Shown here: one piece after another, positions 1 to 8,463 of the stretch
Layout of the letters: each line of letters opens with the position of its first letter
Position numbering within the stretch: the stretch's first letter is position 1
Assembly: GCF_000378465.1 (NCBI RefSeq)
Contig: NZ_KB899919.1
Location: 62,001-126,000, forward strand
Length of the DNA: 64,000 nt
Reading direction: 5' to 3'
Source of the DNA: Elioraea tepidiphila DSM 17972
GTDB lineage: Bacteria > Pseudomonadota > Alphaproteobacteria > Acetobacterales > Acetobacteraceae
Made by a program: the position numbers and the translations under genes
The notes under the pieces: generated by a model
Seen by the model: the letters and a program-made list of their open reading frames with translations, nothing else
Told to the model about the DNA's origin: nothing
Database searches by the model: none

Positions 1-1
1 G

Positions 2-901
2 GCCGCCGACGAACTCGACACCGCGACCTGGCTCCGGCTGATCGACGAGCTCGCCGCGAACGGCGTGATCAACATGTTCGTCGAGGGGGGCGAGCCGCTT
101 GCGCGCGACGATGCCGAAGCGATCCTCGCGCACGCCACGGCGCGGATGTTCACCACGCTGCGCACCCATGCGGTCACGATCGACGACGCGACCGCCGCGC
201 GGCTCGCCGGCCTCGGCATCGGCCGTGTCTATGTCGACCTCATGGGTGCCACCGCGGCGACGCATGACGCGATGGTCGGCGTGCCGGGCAGCCTGGATGC
301 CGCGCTCGCCGGCATCGCCGCACTCCGTCGTCATGGCGTGCCGGTCTCGGTGCTGGTGATCCTGTGCCGGCCGAATGTGGCCGAGCTGCCCGCACTGGCG
401 CGGCTGGCGGCCGCCGCCGGCGCCGACGAGTTCGGTGTGTTGCGGCTCTATCCGCTGGGCCGGGCACGGCGGGCGTGGTCCGCGCTCGCACTGGCGCTCG
501 ACGAGCAGATGGCGGCGCTGGCCGAGCTCGCCGCCGATCTGCCCGCAGGGCTCAGGCTGATGCAATCCTGGCACCCGAACGACGCCAATTGCTGCTGGCA
601 GAACGCCGCGATCGACCCCTACGGCCACGCGATCGGCTGCCCGTATCTGCGCGACTACGTCGATTATGGCGACCTGCGCACCACGCCCTGGCTCGAGACG
701 TGGAACCATCCGCTGTATCGGCGCTTGCGCGCGGGCGCGGTGGACGGGCATTGTCGCGACTGCGCATCGAGCCAGCTCACCCGCGGCGGGTGCCGCTCCA
801 CCGCCTATGCCTTCCATGGGCGCTGGGATGCGCCCGATCCGTTCTGCGTCACGATGAACAAGGGAACCGACCTGCGTGTTCTGCCCGACCGACCGGTTTG
901 A
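2..901 (+). CDS. Radical SAM/SPASM protein, 5'-truncated by the window edge
   Basis: The reading frame is open from base 2, so 299 C-terminal residues are seen and the start lies outside. VEGGEPL (near residue 26) is the radical SAM GGEP motif; the [4Fe-4S] CxxxCxxC loop would lie upstream of the window. The C-terminal part has the cysteine spacing of a SPASM/twitch domain: CC in DANCCWQN, GCPY, then CRDC, GGC and a final C in DPFC. Such proteins bind auxiliary FeS clusters and usually modify ribosomal peptides. The PqqD-like gene downstream overlaps by 26 bp, which supports a peptide-maturation role (inference). No precursor peptide is visible here. The ORF caller's GTG at 65 is internal, not the start. 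The family is confident, the substrate unknown. Confidence 0.85.
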   Translation, partial: AADELDTATWLRLIDELAANGVINMFVEGGEPLARDDAEAILAHATARMFTTLRTHAVTIDDATAARLAGLGIGRVYVDLMGATAATHDAMVGVPGSLDAALAGIAALRRHGVPVSVLVILCRPNVAELPALARLAAAAGADEFGVLRLYPLGRARRAWSALALALDEQMAALAELAADLPAGLRLMQSWHPNDANCCWQNAAIDPYGHAIGCPYLRDYVDYGDLRTTPWLETWNHPLYRRLRAGAVDGHCRDCASSQLTRGGCRSTAYAFHGRWDAPDPFCVTMNKGTDLRVLPDRPV

Positions 902-1175
902 GCGTGCCGCGGGCGTGGTGCTGCGGCCGATGCCCGAATGGGGGCGCGCCTACGCCTACACGCCGAGGCGCCCCGCCCTGACCGAGCTCAACACCACCAC
1001 CTGGCTGATCGCCACGCTCTGCGACGGTGCGACACTCGCCGAGCTCGAAGAGGAATTCGCCGACGCCGTGCGGCGCGTCGCCGGCGACAACGCCGCCCGC
1101 GACACGCTGCACCGGGGCCTCGCCATGCTGGTCGAGGCCGGAATCATCGCCCGAACCGAGGATGCCGCGCCATGA
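876..1175 (+). CDS. PqqD-like RiPP recognition element protein
   Basis: 99 residues with a PqqD-family layout: a beta-rich N-terminal half, the ALTELNTTTWLIATLCDG segment that corresponds to the 'fELNetaaaIL.lcDG' core of PqqD, an acidic helix LAELEEEF, and a closing helix. PqqD-type proteins bind the leader peptide and present it to a radical SAM maturase. GTG start at 876, preceded by AAGGGA about 10 nt upstream, inside the end of the radical SAM gene. It overlaps the next gene by ATGA (1172-1175). It is distinct from the pqqD at 35029, so the genome carries at least two such modules. The family call rests on pattern similarity only. Confidence 0.75.
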   Translation: MFCPTDRFERAAGVVLRPMPEWGRAYAYTPRRPALTELNTTTWLIATLCDGATLAELEEEFADAVRRVAGDNAARDTLHRGLAMLVEAGIIARTEDAAP

Positions 1176-1747
1176 GCAACCGAACCCGCACCCTGCTGTA
1201 TCTCCGCGCCCTGATCGACGCCGACCGCACGCTGGACGAGCCGCGGCTGGAGCCGGTGCGCCTGCATGTGCGCACCGCGGGCAGCATCCCGCCCAAGGCG
1301 GTGATGGCGGCCGCCGGCTACATCGTCGTGGTCTGGACCTGGCGCATCAAGCCCGAGGTCACGCGCACCGAGATCGAGCAGTGGGAACTCGGCCATGCCG
1401 CGGAACTGAATGTCGCCGAGAACGCGGCGCAGCCGATGACCGGGATCGGAGGCGCCGGCATCACCGATGCCGAGACCGGCACGGTCCCGTCGCGGCCCAT
1501 GCTCGCCTATCACGGCACGGTGCTGGCGCGGCGCAGCGTGTTCGCCCCGCCCGGGCGCACCGTGCAGACACTCTGGGGCGCCTGGGGCGAGGGGCGGCAG
1601 TGGCTCGAGGCGGTGCTCAGCCGGGCGCCGGACACGATCCAACCCGAATGGCTGCAACCGATCGCGCGGACCATCGTGACGCTGCGCTCCGAGCTCATGG
1701 ATGGGGAGCCGGAGGTGACCGTGATCGATCCCTCGCTGCCGTTGTAG
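1172..1747 (+). CDS. Unknown 191-residue protein of the radical SAM/PqqD-like locus
   Basis: The start overlaps the PqqD-like stop (ATGA), so it is almost certainly co-transcribed. I do not recognise a family. Visible features are an N-terminal helix-rich stretch, a hydrophobic strand VMAAAGYIVVVWTW near residue 50, a glycine-rich loop TGIGGAGITDAETG near residue 95, and a helical C-terminal part. There is no signal peptide, no cysteine cluster and no repeated core, so it does not look like a secreted product or a classical precursor peptide. It could be a second maturation enzyme, a structural partner, or the protein substrate itself. Confidence 0.7.
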   Translation: MSNRTRTLLYLRALIDADRTLDEPRLEPVRLHVRTAGSIPPKAVMAAAGYIVVVWTWRIKPEVTRTEIEQWELGHAAELNVAENAAQPMTGIGGAGITDAETGTVPSRPMLAYHGTVLARRSVFAPPGRTVQTLWGAWGEGRQWLEAVLSRAPDTIQPEWLQPIARTIVTLRSELMDGEPEVTVIDPSLPL

Positions 1748-1861
1748 GCCGGAACACCCCCGGGGGGGCCAATGGCCTTTGCCCCTGCCCGCATCCCATT
1801 CTTCGGGCCGCCAGCGCGCATGTGATTCGCGACACCGCTTCCGCTTTGCGATGGCGGCCGC

Positions 1862-2740
1862 GTGGACAACCTCAGTTGGCGACGCATCTACGCGGTCTGC
1901 GAGCGGACCGGGCCAGGGTTCTGGGACGAGCCGGTCAATGCGATCACGAATGTCGCGTTCCTGCTCGCGGCATGGCTCGCGTGGCGGCGGTGGCGCGCGG
2001 CCGGCGCCGATGACTGGGCGGTCGCGGGGCTGATCGCGGTCACGGCGTCGATCGGCGTCGGCAGCTTCCTGTTCCACACCTTCGCCACGCGTTGGGCGCT
2101 GACCGCCGATGTCGTGCCGATCCAGGTGTTCATCGGCGGCTATCTGGTGCTGGCGCTCAGGCGGTTCCTGCGCGTGCCGTGGCTCGCGATGCCGGTGGCG
2201 TTCCTGGTCTGCTGGCTGATCGTCGACCAGTGGCGCGGCGCCGTGCCGTGGGAATGGGGCTGGCGCTGGCGCAGCTACGGCGCCGCGCTCATCCTGCTCG
2301 TCACGGTCGGCACGCTGACGCTGCTGCGCGGACTGGCGATCGAGGCCTCGTCGATCCGACCCGCGCTGCATCTGCTCGGCGCGGCGGCCCTGTTCACGGT
2401 GTCGATGATCGCCGCCACCAACGACCGCGCGGTGTGCCACGTCCTGCCGATCGGCTTGCACCCCATCTGGCACATCCTCAACGGCGCGACCCTCTACTGG
2501 CTCCTGCACGTCGCGATCGCCGCGCGTGCGGTCCAGGCGATAGGGCGTGCGGGGGAGAGGGGACGGATCGGGGCGCCTTCGCCGGCGGGAGAGCCGGCCC
2601 CCCGCGGCCCTCTCCCCGCCGGGAGTCCTAGTCCCCTTTCAACGTCTCGATCAGCCTGTGCACCATCAGGATTTCGTCCATCAGCCGATGCGCATCGACG
2701 CGCAGTCGGCGGACGCTGCGGAACAGTCCGCCCACCTTGA
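1862..2740 (+). CDS. Alkaline-ceramidase-family integral membrane hydrolase
   Basis: Multi-pass membrane protein of the CREST/ceramidase family. The catalytic zinc-site pattern of alkaline ceramidases is complete: S68-x3-H72, D83 (11 residues after the His, as in ACER3) and H200-x3-H204 in LHPIWHIL. Expected activity is hydrolysis of ceramide-like N-acyl amides at the membrane; the bacterial substrate is unknown. GTG start, no strong ribosome site. Residues after about 229 are proline/arginine-rich and are encoded by a palindromic repeat (2549-2619) and by the antisense of the next gene, with which the ORF overlaps by 113 bp. The native protein therefore probably ended near residue 229. Confidence 0.75.
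   Translation: MDNLSWRRIYAVCERTGPGFWDEPVNAITNVAFLLAAWLAWRRWRAAGADDWAVAGLIAVTASIGVGSFLFHTFATRWALTADVVPIQVFIGGYLVLALRRFLRVPWLAMPVAFLVCWLIVDQWRGAVPWEWGWRWRSYGAALILLVTVGTLTLLRGLAIEASSIRPALHLLGAAALFTVSMIAATNDRAVCHVLPIGLHPIWHILNGATLYWLLHVAIAARAVQAIGRAGERGRIGAPSPAGEPAPRGPLPAGSPSPLSTSRSACAPSGFRPSADAHRRAVGGRCGTVRPP
2549..2619. repeat. Long-armed palindromic element at the ceramidase 3' end
   Basis: A 12-13 bp arm GCGGGGGAGAGGG (2549-2561) has its complement CCCTCTCCCCGC at 2608-2619. Between them sits a smaller palindrome, GCCGGC at 2581-2586 and 2593-2598. It lies between convergent genes and is translated in frame as the tail of the ceramidase ORF. It resembles extragenic palindromes of GC-rich proteobacteria and may also end transcription from either side. 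Confidence 0.55.
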
Positions 2741-3614
2741 ACTGATCCCCGCGCCGCGGCAGCAGCAGCAGGAACTGGTCGCGGTCGAACGCGGCGTCGA
2801 TGCCTCTGCGGCCGGCGGTGGCGGCCAGTCTCGCCATCACCGCGGCGAACGCGGGCGTGATCACCTCCGCCGCCCGCTCCCAGTCGCTCGTCCAGAGCGA
2901 CAGGCGGCGCGCGAAGGCCTCGTCCGGGATGTCGATCCGCTGCATCCCCTTGATGTCACCGTCGCGCAGGCGCCAGGGGGTACCGAACAGCCAGCGCCGA
3001 CCACGGATCAGGATCGGCACCGGGATCGGTCGCGGCGTGGCGATCATGAAGAAGAGGCCGCGGAAGATCGTGCGCGTGCGCGTCTCGGTGCGCGACGGCC
3101 GTCCGGCCTTGCCCCTGACACGGCGCGTCGTCCGCAGGCTGAGCGTGAGTTCCATCATCAGGAACGCCACACCCGCATGGCTCCCTTCGAACACGTCGTC
3201 GATCTCGTGCTGGTTGTGGCGGCTGACCAGCAGGGCACGGTGGAGGCGCCCGATCTCGCCGCTGCGCACGTCGGTTGCGTGGGCGAGACCGTCGATCGCC
3301 TCGCACACCACGGGGGTCACCACGTCGCGCGCCGCCTTGCGATAGAGATGGGCGAGGTACCAGGCGCCGGTCGGACCGAGAAGCAATGCGTGCAGGCCGA
3401 AGACGATCTCGAGCGGCTCGCCGGTGCTCATCAGCAGCCAAGCGAGCGCCGGGCCACCGAGCCCAAGCGCCGCCGCGAGCGGACGCTTCCAGCGCTGTTT
3501 GGCGCGCAGCTCCGCGAGCCGCGGTGCGACGCGCGCGTTCAGCAGCGCGTCGAGCCGCTCATGGCGTGCCGCATCCGCGGCGCCGGGCTCCCGGCCGGCC
3601 ACTGAATCCGTCAT
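2628..3614 (-). CDS. DUF3137 domain membrane protein
   Basis: 328 residues. An amphipathic N-terminal helix region is followed by two adjacent hydrophobic segments (about residues 40-80: AAALGLGGPALAWLLM and IVFGLHALLLGPTGAWYL), then a soluble domain with the DUF3137 pattern: a segment DDVFEGSHAGVAFLMMELTL, basic TRRVRGK, and a GLFFMI...PVPILI core. Function unknown. I use ATG 3614 rather than the further upstream start at 3659, because residues before it are low-complexity and overlap the end of trmB. It is last in the dapB-metK-trmB direction. Confidence 0.75.
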   Translation of the reverse strand: MTDSVAGREPGAADAARHERLDALLNARVAPRLAELRAKQRWKRPLAAALGLGGPALAWLLMSTGEPLEIVFGLHALLLGPTGAWYLAHLYRKAARDVVTPVVCEAIDGLAHATDVRSGEIGRLHRALLVSRHNQHEIDDVFEGSHAGVAFLMMELTLSLRTTRRVRGKAGRPSRTETRTRTIFRGLFFMIATPRPIPVPILIRGRRWLFGTPWRLRDGDIKGMQRIDIPDEAFARRLSLWTSDWERAAEVITPAFAAVMARLAATAGRRGIDAAFDRDQFLLLLPRRGDQFKVGGLFRSVRRLRVDAHRLMDEILMVHRLIETLKGD

Positions 3615-3659
3615 CGGATCATTCTGCCGTGACAAGGGAGCGGGTGTCGAGCGCGCCAC

Positions 3660-4394
3660 TCACGCCCGGCGGATCAGGCTCCAGTAGCGCGGGCGGCGGC
3701 CCTCGCGCAGGGCCTTGGCCTCGTAGCGCGTGGCCGGCCAGTCCTGCGGCCGCAAATCCGTGACGGCCGCAACCTCGAACAGGCCCTGGCCCGCGAGCGT
3801 CTCGGCGACCCAGTCCTGGTAGGTCGGATCGTCGGAGGCGATCCGCCATTCCGCGCCCGGGGCGAGCGCGCGCGCGACCTCCGGCAGCAGCGCGGGATGG
3901 ACGAAGCGGCGCCGCGCATGGCGCGCCTTCGGCCAGGGGTCGGGGAACATCAGGAACAGCCGGGCGAGCGCGCCATCCGGCAGAAGCCGCAGCAGCGCGC
4001 GCGCATCCTCCGGCCACAGCAGCAGGTTCGGCGGCGGCAACGCTGTCGCCTCCGCGCCCTCGGGAACGTAGCGGCCAAGCAACGAGACGAGCCCGTTCTC
4101 GAACACCTCCGCAGCGATCACCCCGACCTCGGGATGCGCCTCGACCAGCGCCGCGGTGTGCTCGCCGCCGCCGAACCCGACCTCGAGCCACACCTCGGCC
4201 ACGGCTGCCCGGAACGCCGCGCGCGGATCGGCGGCCCCTGCCGCCGTCAGCCGCGCGCGCGGCAAGGTCTCCTCGATCAGCCGCTGCTGGCGCGGGCTGA
4301 GCGCGTGGCCGCGCCGCCGTCCGTAGAGCCGCTCGACGGGCGGGCGGTCGAGCTTCTTCGACCGCGGCAGGCTCAGGTCGCGCGCAGCCGCCAC
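3660..4394 (-). CDS. trmB: tRNA (guanine-N7-)-methyltransferase
   Basis: 244 residues, the usual length. It methylates G46 in the tRNA variable loop using S-adenosylmethionine. The SAM-binding motif EVGFGGGEH, the FPDPWPKARHARRRF motif diagnostic of TrmB, and the C-terminal TRYEAKALREG segment are all present. GTG start at 4394, 24 bp after metK stops, so it is probably co-transcribed with the SAM-synthesis gene that supplies its cofactor. Confidence 0.95.
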   Translation of the reverse strand: MAAARDLSLPRSKKLDRPPVERLYGRRRGHALSPRQQRLIEETLPRARLTAAGAADPRAAFRAAVAEVWLEVGFGGGEHTAALVEAHPEVGVIAAEVFENGLVSLLGRYVPEGAEATALPPPNLLLWPEDARALLRLLPDGALARLFLMFPDPWPKARHARRRFVHPALLPEVARALAPGAEWRIASDDPTYQDWVAETLAGQGLFEVAAVTDLRPQDWPATRYEAKALREGRRPRYWSLIRRA

Positions 4395-4418
4395 ACCAAT
4401 CCTGCGCGCACGGCCGGC

Positions 4419-5606
4419 TCAGTGCCCGAAGGCGGCCTTGAGCGCCGGGACCAGATCGGTCCGCTCCCAGGTGAAGGTGCCCTTCTCCTCGTCCGGCTCG
4501 CGGCCGAAATGGCCATAGGCCGAGGTGGGCACGTAAATCGGACGGTTCATGTGCAGATGCTCGCGGATGCCCCGCGGCGAGAGGTTCACCAGGTCCTGCA
4601 CCACCTTGGCGAGCTTCACCTCGTCGATGTCCTTGCCGGTCTCGTGCAGGTCGAAATAGACCGAGAGCGGCTTGGAGACGCCGATCGCGTAGCTCACCTG
4701 GATGGTGCAGCGTTCGGCGAGCCCGGCCGCGACCACGTTCTTCGCGAGATAGCGGCACATATAGGCAGCGGAACGATCCACCTTGGTCGGGTCCTTGCCC
4801 GAGAACGCGCCGCCGCCATGCGGGCAGGCGCCGCCATAGGTGTCGACGATGATCTTGCGCCCCGTCAGCCCGCAGTCACCGTCGGGGCCCCCGATCACGA
4901 ATTTGCCCGTCGGGTTCACGTAGAACTCCTCCTCCGGGCACATCCAGCCCTTCGGCAGCGAGGACTCCACGATCGGCCAGAGCATGCGCTTGATCTGCGA
5001 CTGCTCCATCCCCTCGACGTGCTGGGTGGAGACGACGATCGAGGTCGCCTTCACCGGCTTGCCGTCGACATACTTCAGGGTGACCTGGCTCTTGGAATCG
5101 GGCAGCAGCCCCTCGACCAGCGGGTCCCTGTTGTGCCGCATCTCGGCCATGCGGCGCAGGATCAGATGCGCGTAGTGGATCGGCGCCGGCATCAGATGCT
5201 CGGTCTCGGTGCAGGCATAGCCGAACATGATGCCCTGGTCGCCCGCGCCCTCGTCCTTGTTGCCGATCGCGTCCACGCCCTGGGCGATGTCGGCCGACTG
5301 GGCGTGCAGGTGGCAGGACACCTCCGCGTCCTTCCACGAGAACCCGGCCTGGTCGTAGCCGATGTCGCGCACCGCGAGACGGGCGAGGTGGATCAGGTGC
5401 TCGTGGGTGAGCTGCTCCGGCCCGCGCACCTCGCCGGCAAGCACGATCCGGTTGGTGGTGACCAAGGTCTCGCAGGCCACGCGCGCATAGGGGTCGGCGG
5501 CGAGGAAGGCGTCGACGATGGTGTCGCTGATGCGGTCGGCGACCTTGTCCGGGTGGCCTTCCGAGACGGATTCGGAGGTGAAGAGATACTCGCCCTTCGC
5601 GCGCAT
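4419..5606 (-). CDS. metK: S-adenosylmethionine synthetase
   Basis: 395 residues, full length. It makes S-adenosylmethionine from methionine and ATP. Signatures: [16 protein letters not shown] near the N-terminus (ATP/metal), [12 protein letters not shown], and the phosphate loop [19 protein letters not shown] start with AAGAGGA upstream. The 112-bp gap to dapB contains TTGACC (complement of 5689-5694) as a possible -35, but I could not identify a convincing -10 or a SAM riboswitch fold. Confidence 0.97.
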   Translation of the reverse strand: MRAKGEYLFTSESVSEGHPDKVADRISDTIVDAFLAADPYARVACETLVTTNRIVLAGEVRGPEQLTHEHLIHLARLAVRDIGYDQAGFSWKDAEVSCHLHAQSADIAQGVDAIGNKDEGAGDQGIMFGYACTETEHLMPAPIHYAHLILRRMAEMRHNRDPLVEGLLPDSKSQVTLKYVDGKPVKATSIVVSTQHVEGMEQSQIKRMLWPIVESSLPKGWMCPEEEFYVNPTGKFVIGGPDGDCGLTGRKIIVDTYGGACPHGGGAFSGKDPTKVDRSAAYMCRYLAKNVVAAGLAERCTIQVSYAIGVSKPLSVYFDLHETGKDIDEVKLAKVVQDLVNLSPRGIREHLHMNRPIYVPTSAYGHFGREPDEEKGTFTWERTDLVPALKAAFGH

Positions 5607-5718
5607 GGCGTTAATCGTCCTCTTGTCGCGTGGAGTCGGTTGTCGGGGGGCTTTCGGCGGCGCGCGGTGTCGCAGGGAAAGGCGGCAGGGTCAAGGCGCG
5701 GGCGCGCGCGGCAGACGC

Positions 5719-6516
5719 TCAGCGCAGGCCGAGCACGTCCTCCATGCCATAGAGCCCAGGCGGCTTGCCTTTGAGCCAGAGGGCCGCGCGCACCGCGCCC
5801 TCGGCATAGACGCGCCGGTCGAAGCTGCGATGGCCGATCGTCAGGTGTTCGGTCGCGGCGGCGAAGATCGCGGTGTGCTCGCCGACCACCTGGCCGCCGC
5901 GCAGGGCGGCGAAGCCGATCGCCCCGTCCCGCCGCTTGCCGGTGTGGCCGTGCCGGCCGGACTCCATGTGGTCCTCCAGCGTGATGCCGCGCCCCGCGGC
6001 CGCCGCCCGGCCCATGGCGATCGCGGTGCCCGAGGGCGCGTCGATCTTCTGACGGTGGTGCATCTCGACGATCTCGATGTCGTACTCCGGCCCGAGCGTC
6101 TCGGCCGCCCGGCGCACCAGCGCGAGCAGCAAGGCGACGCCCGACGAGAAGTTGGCGGCATAGACAATCGGCACCGTGCGCGCGGTCTCGGCGATCGCGC
6201 GCTCCTGCTCGAGGCTCAGCCCCGAGGTGCCGATGACCAGTGCGGTGCCATGGCGCGCGGCGAGGTCGAGATGGGTTGCGAGCGCGGCAGGATTCGTGAA
6301 GTCGATCACCACCTCCGCCGCCTGGAACATGGCCGCGGGCTGGTCGGTGGCGGTGATGCCGCGCTCGCCGATCCCGGCGAGCATGCCGAGATCCGCGCCG
6401 ACCCGCCCGCCCGGCCGCACCGTGCCGCCGGCGAGCGCGGCGTCCTCGCGCGCGGCGACGACCTGGATCAGCAGCCGCCCCATACGTCCGCCCACGCCGG
6501 CAATGCCGATCCGCAT
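5719..6516 (-). CDS. dapB: 4-hydroxy-tetrahydrodipicolinate reductase
   Basis: 265 residues; lysine/diaminopimelate pathway reductase acting on the dihydrodipicolinate precursor with NAD(P)H. It has the nucleotide-binding loop GVGGRMGR and the catalytic/substrate motif EMHHRQKIDAPSGTA. The start at 6516 is chosen because MRIGIAGVGGRMG is the standard N-terminus and GGGAGG lies just upstream; the open frame extends 56 codons further but without conserved sequence. Confidence 0.95.
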   Translation of the reverse strand: MRIGIAGVGGRMGRLLIQVVAAREDAALAGGTVRPGGRVGADLGMLAGIGERGITATDQPAAMFQAAEVVIDFTNPAALATHLDLAARHGTALVIGTSGLSLEQERAIAETARTVPIVYAANFSSGVALLLALVRRAAETLGPEYDIEIVEMHHRQKIDAPSGTAIAMGRAAAAGRGITLEDHMESGRHGHTGKRRDGAIGFAALRGGQVVGEHTAIFAAATEHLTIGHRSFDRRVYAEGAVRAALWLKGKPPGLYGMEDVLGLR

Positions 6517-6589
6517 CCGTGCCTCCCGTTCCCTCTCGCGGGCGGCACCGTGCGGGTGCGGGCCCGGGAGGTCAATCGGGCGGCAACAC

Positions 6590-6620
6590 CGGCCGGGCAC
6601 CGCGCGCAGGCGCCCGGCCG
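6590..6620. other. Hairpin in the dapB/DUF6311 divergent gap
   Basis: CGGCCGGGC (6590-6598) pairs perfectly with GCCCGGCCG (6612-6620) around a 13-nt loop and is followed on the plus strand by ACCGATTTTC. It sits about 40 nt before the DUF6311 start. It could be a terminator-like or attenuating structure in that leader, or a protein-binding palindrome. The rest of the 145-bp gap shows nothing else. Confidence 0.3.
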
Positions 6621-6661
6621 ACCGATTTTCGCCATCGCCGGATGCGACGGTCGGGACGCGC

Positions 6662-8374
6662 ATGCCGCGAGACGTCACCCCCACCGTCGCCGTCCCTGAC
6701 CTGGCCTCCCGTCCTCGCGGCCGGTCGCTCCCGGGCGGTCTGCTCGCCGCGGCGATCGGCTGCGCGGTCGTGTGGGCCGTCTATGGCGCGCACATCCTGC
6801 CACCCGGGCATACCGGCTGGATGCTCTCGGGCCGGATCGGGCCGGATCCGGTCCAGTACTGGCTCGGCTACACCTTCTTCAAGCGCACCGCGTGGAGCTG
6901 GCCGCCCGGCCTGAACCCGGGCTGGGGCATGGAACTCAGCTCCTCGATCTTCTATGCGGACGCGATCCCGCTGCTCGCCTTCCTGTTCAAGGCGCTCGAT
7001 CCGCTGGTCGAGGTCGGGCAGTACTGGGGGCTCTGGCTCTATGCCTGCGGCGCGCTGCAGGCGGTGCTGGCGTGGCGGCTGATCGGGCTCGGCACGGCGG
7101 CGATGCTGCCGCGGCTCGCCGGGGCGGCGCTGTTCGTGCTGCAACCGGCGCTGCTGCACAGGATGGGCGGACATTTCGCGCTCGGCGGCCAGTTCGTCCT
7201 GCTGGCCGGTCTGTGGCTCTGCCTGACGCGCGGCGCGGGGTGGCGACGGCTCGCCTCCTGGACGGCACTGCTGCTCGCGACAGCGTTGATCCACGCCTAT
7301 CTGCTGGTGATGGTCGCCGGCCTTTGGGCCGCGGACTGGCTCGCGCGCGCGACCGACCCTGCGCGCCGCACCCTCGTGCTGGCGGCGGAGGCGGTCGCCG
7401 CGCCGGGCGCCGCCCTGTTCGGCCTCTGGGCGGCCGGGTTCTTCGTGCTGACCGAGGGGTTCGGCGGCACCTGGGGCGGATATGGGCGGATGCAGCTCGA
7501 CCTGCTCGCGCCGTTCGACCCCTCGCACTGGGGCGCCTTCCTGCCCGACCTGCCCGCGCCCGATCACCTGGAGGCGGGGAGTTCCTATGCCGGGCTCGGC
7601 AGCCTGCTGCTGCTGGGCGCCGGCGCGCTCGCCTGGGCCGCGCGGCCGAGAGCGTTCCTGCGGGCGTATTGGCCGCTGCTGCTCGCCCTCGCCGCCATGC
7701 TGGCGCTGGCGGTGACGCATCGGGTCTCGATCGGCGGGCGCGAGGTCGTGCTGTTCGACCTGCCCGCGGAGGTGCTGCGCTACGTCGACGCGCTGCGCGC
7801 CTCGGAGCGGTTCCTCTGGCCGGTCGCCTACGCCGCGCTGCTGGCGGCGGCGCTCACGCTGATCCGCGTGCTGGGCGGGCGCCGCGCCGGCGTCGTGCTG
7901 GCAGTGCTGCTCGCGGTGCAGATCGCCGATCTCCAGCCCGGCTTCGCGCGCCTCGCCTACTTCTTCACGCCCGAGCCGGCGGTCGTGCCGTTGCGGCTCG
8001 GCGATCCGTTCTGGGCCGAGGCAGCGCGCCGGTACAGCCGCATCCGCGTGGTGCCGAACCGCAACCAGGCGGCCTGGTGGGAGGAGGTCGCGGTCTATGC
8101 CGCGACCAGGGGGCTCGAGACCGATGCGGTCTATCTCGCCCGCCTGGATCCGCGACGCGTCGCCGCGCTGAATTCCGCGATGGCCAAGCGCCTGGGCTCG
8201 GGGGAGTACGAGCCCTGCACGCTCTACGTGCTCGGCGATGCAGGCGCGATCGCGCTCGCGCGCGCAAGCCGCGATCCCGAACGCGATCTGCTGGAGGTGA
8301 TCGATCTCGTCATGGTGCTGGCACCGGGGTGGTCGGGTCCCGACGGTGCCGGCCCGGGCGACTGCGCGGGCTGA
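6662..8374 (+). CDS. DUF6311-type polytopic membrane protein
   Basis: 570 residues. After a short cytoplasmic N-terminus come many hydrophobic helices, and a soluble C-terminal domain from about residue 445. The loop after the first helix has the DUF6311-like pattern: LNPGWGMELSSSIFYAD then IPLLAFLFKALDPL and QYWGLWLYACGALQAV. The architecture is that of GT-C-like polyprenyl-phosphate-sugar transferases, so a role in envelope glycan or lipid glycosylation is plausible but unproven. ATG 6662 is chosen because the hydrophobic N-terminus follows it; codons upstream are out of character. Confidence 0.7.
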   Translation: MPRDVTPTVAVPDLASRPRGRSLPGGLLAAAIGCAVVWAVYGAHILPPGHTGWMLSGRIGPDPVQYWLGYTFFKRTAWSWPPGLNPGWGMELSSSIFYADAIPLLAFLFKALDPLVEVGQYWGLWLYACGALQAVLAWRLIGLGTAAMLPRLAGAALFVLQPALLHRMGGHFALGGQFVLLAGLWLCLTRGAGWRRLASWTALLLATALIHAYLLVMVAGLWAADWLARATDPARRTLVLAAEAVAAPGAALFGLWAAGFFVLTEGFGGTWGGYGRMQLDLLAPFDPSHWGAFLPDLPAPDHLEAGSSYAGLGSLLLLGAGALAWAARPRAFLRAYWPLLLALAAMLALAVTHRVSIGGREVVLFDLPAEVLRYVDALRASERFLWPVAYAALLAAALTLIRVLGGRRAGVVLAVLLAVQIADLQPGFARLAYFFTPEPAVVPLRLGDPFWAEAARRYSRIRVVPNRNQAAWWEEVAVYAATRGLETDAVYLARLDPRRVAALNSAMAKRLGSGEYEPCTLYVLGDAGAIALARASRDPERDLLEVIDLVMVLAPGWSGPDGAGPGDCAG

Positions 8375-8463
8375 CCGTCAGGCCCGCCCGCTCCGCCCTG
8401 CCAGCGCCGCGACCAGGTCGAGCCGTGCGCCCAGACGCCGCGCCGAGCCGATCGCCTCGGCGC

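Noticed and set aside
1172-1747. The 191-residue protein as a classical RiPP precursor
   Set aside because: Too long, no leader-core boundary, no repeated or Cys/Ser/Thr-rich core and no Gly-Gly or similar cleavage site.
956-2509. A 517-codon minus-strand open frame
   Set aside because: It runs antisense through the PqqD-like end, the 191-residue gene and the ceramidase; its translation is Arg/His/Gln/Pro-rich with no domain. Typical shadow ORF of GC-rich DNA.
2575-2640. Strong Rho-independent terminator after the ceramidase gene
   Set aside because: Stable stems exist but none is followed by a U-tract; treated as a palindromic repeat instead.
5607-5718. SAM-sensing riboswitch in front of metK
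   Set aside because: I looked for SAM-II/SAM-V and SAM/SAH-type pseudoknots in the 112-bp leader and found no convincing stem or conserved core; a covariance-model scan would settle it.
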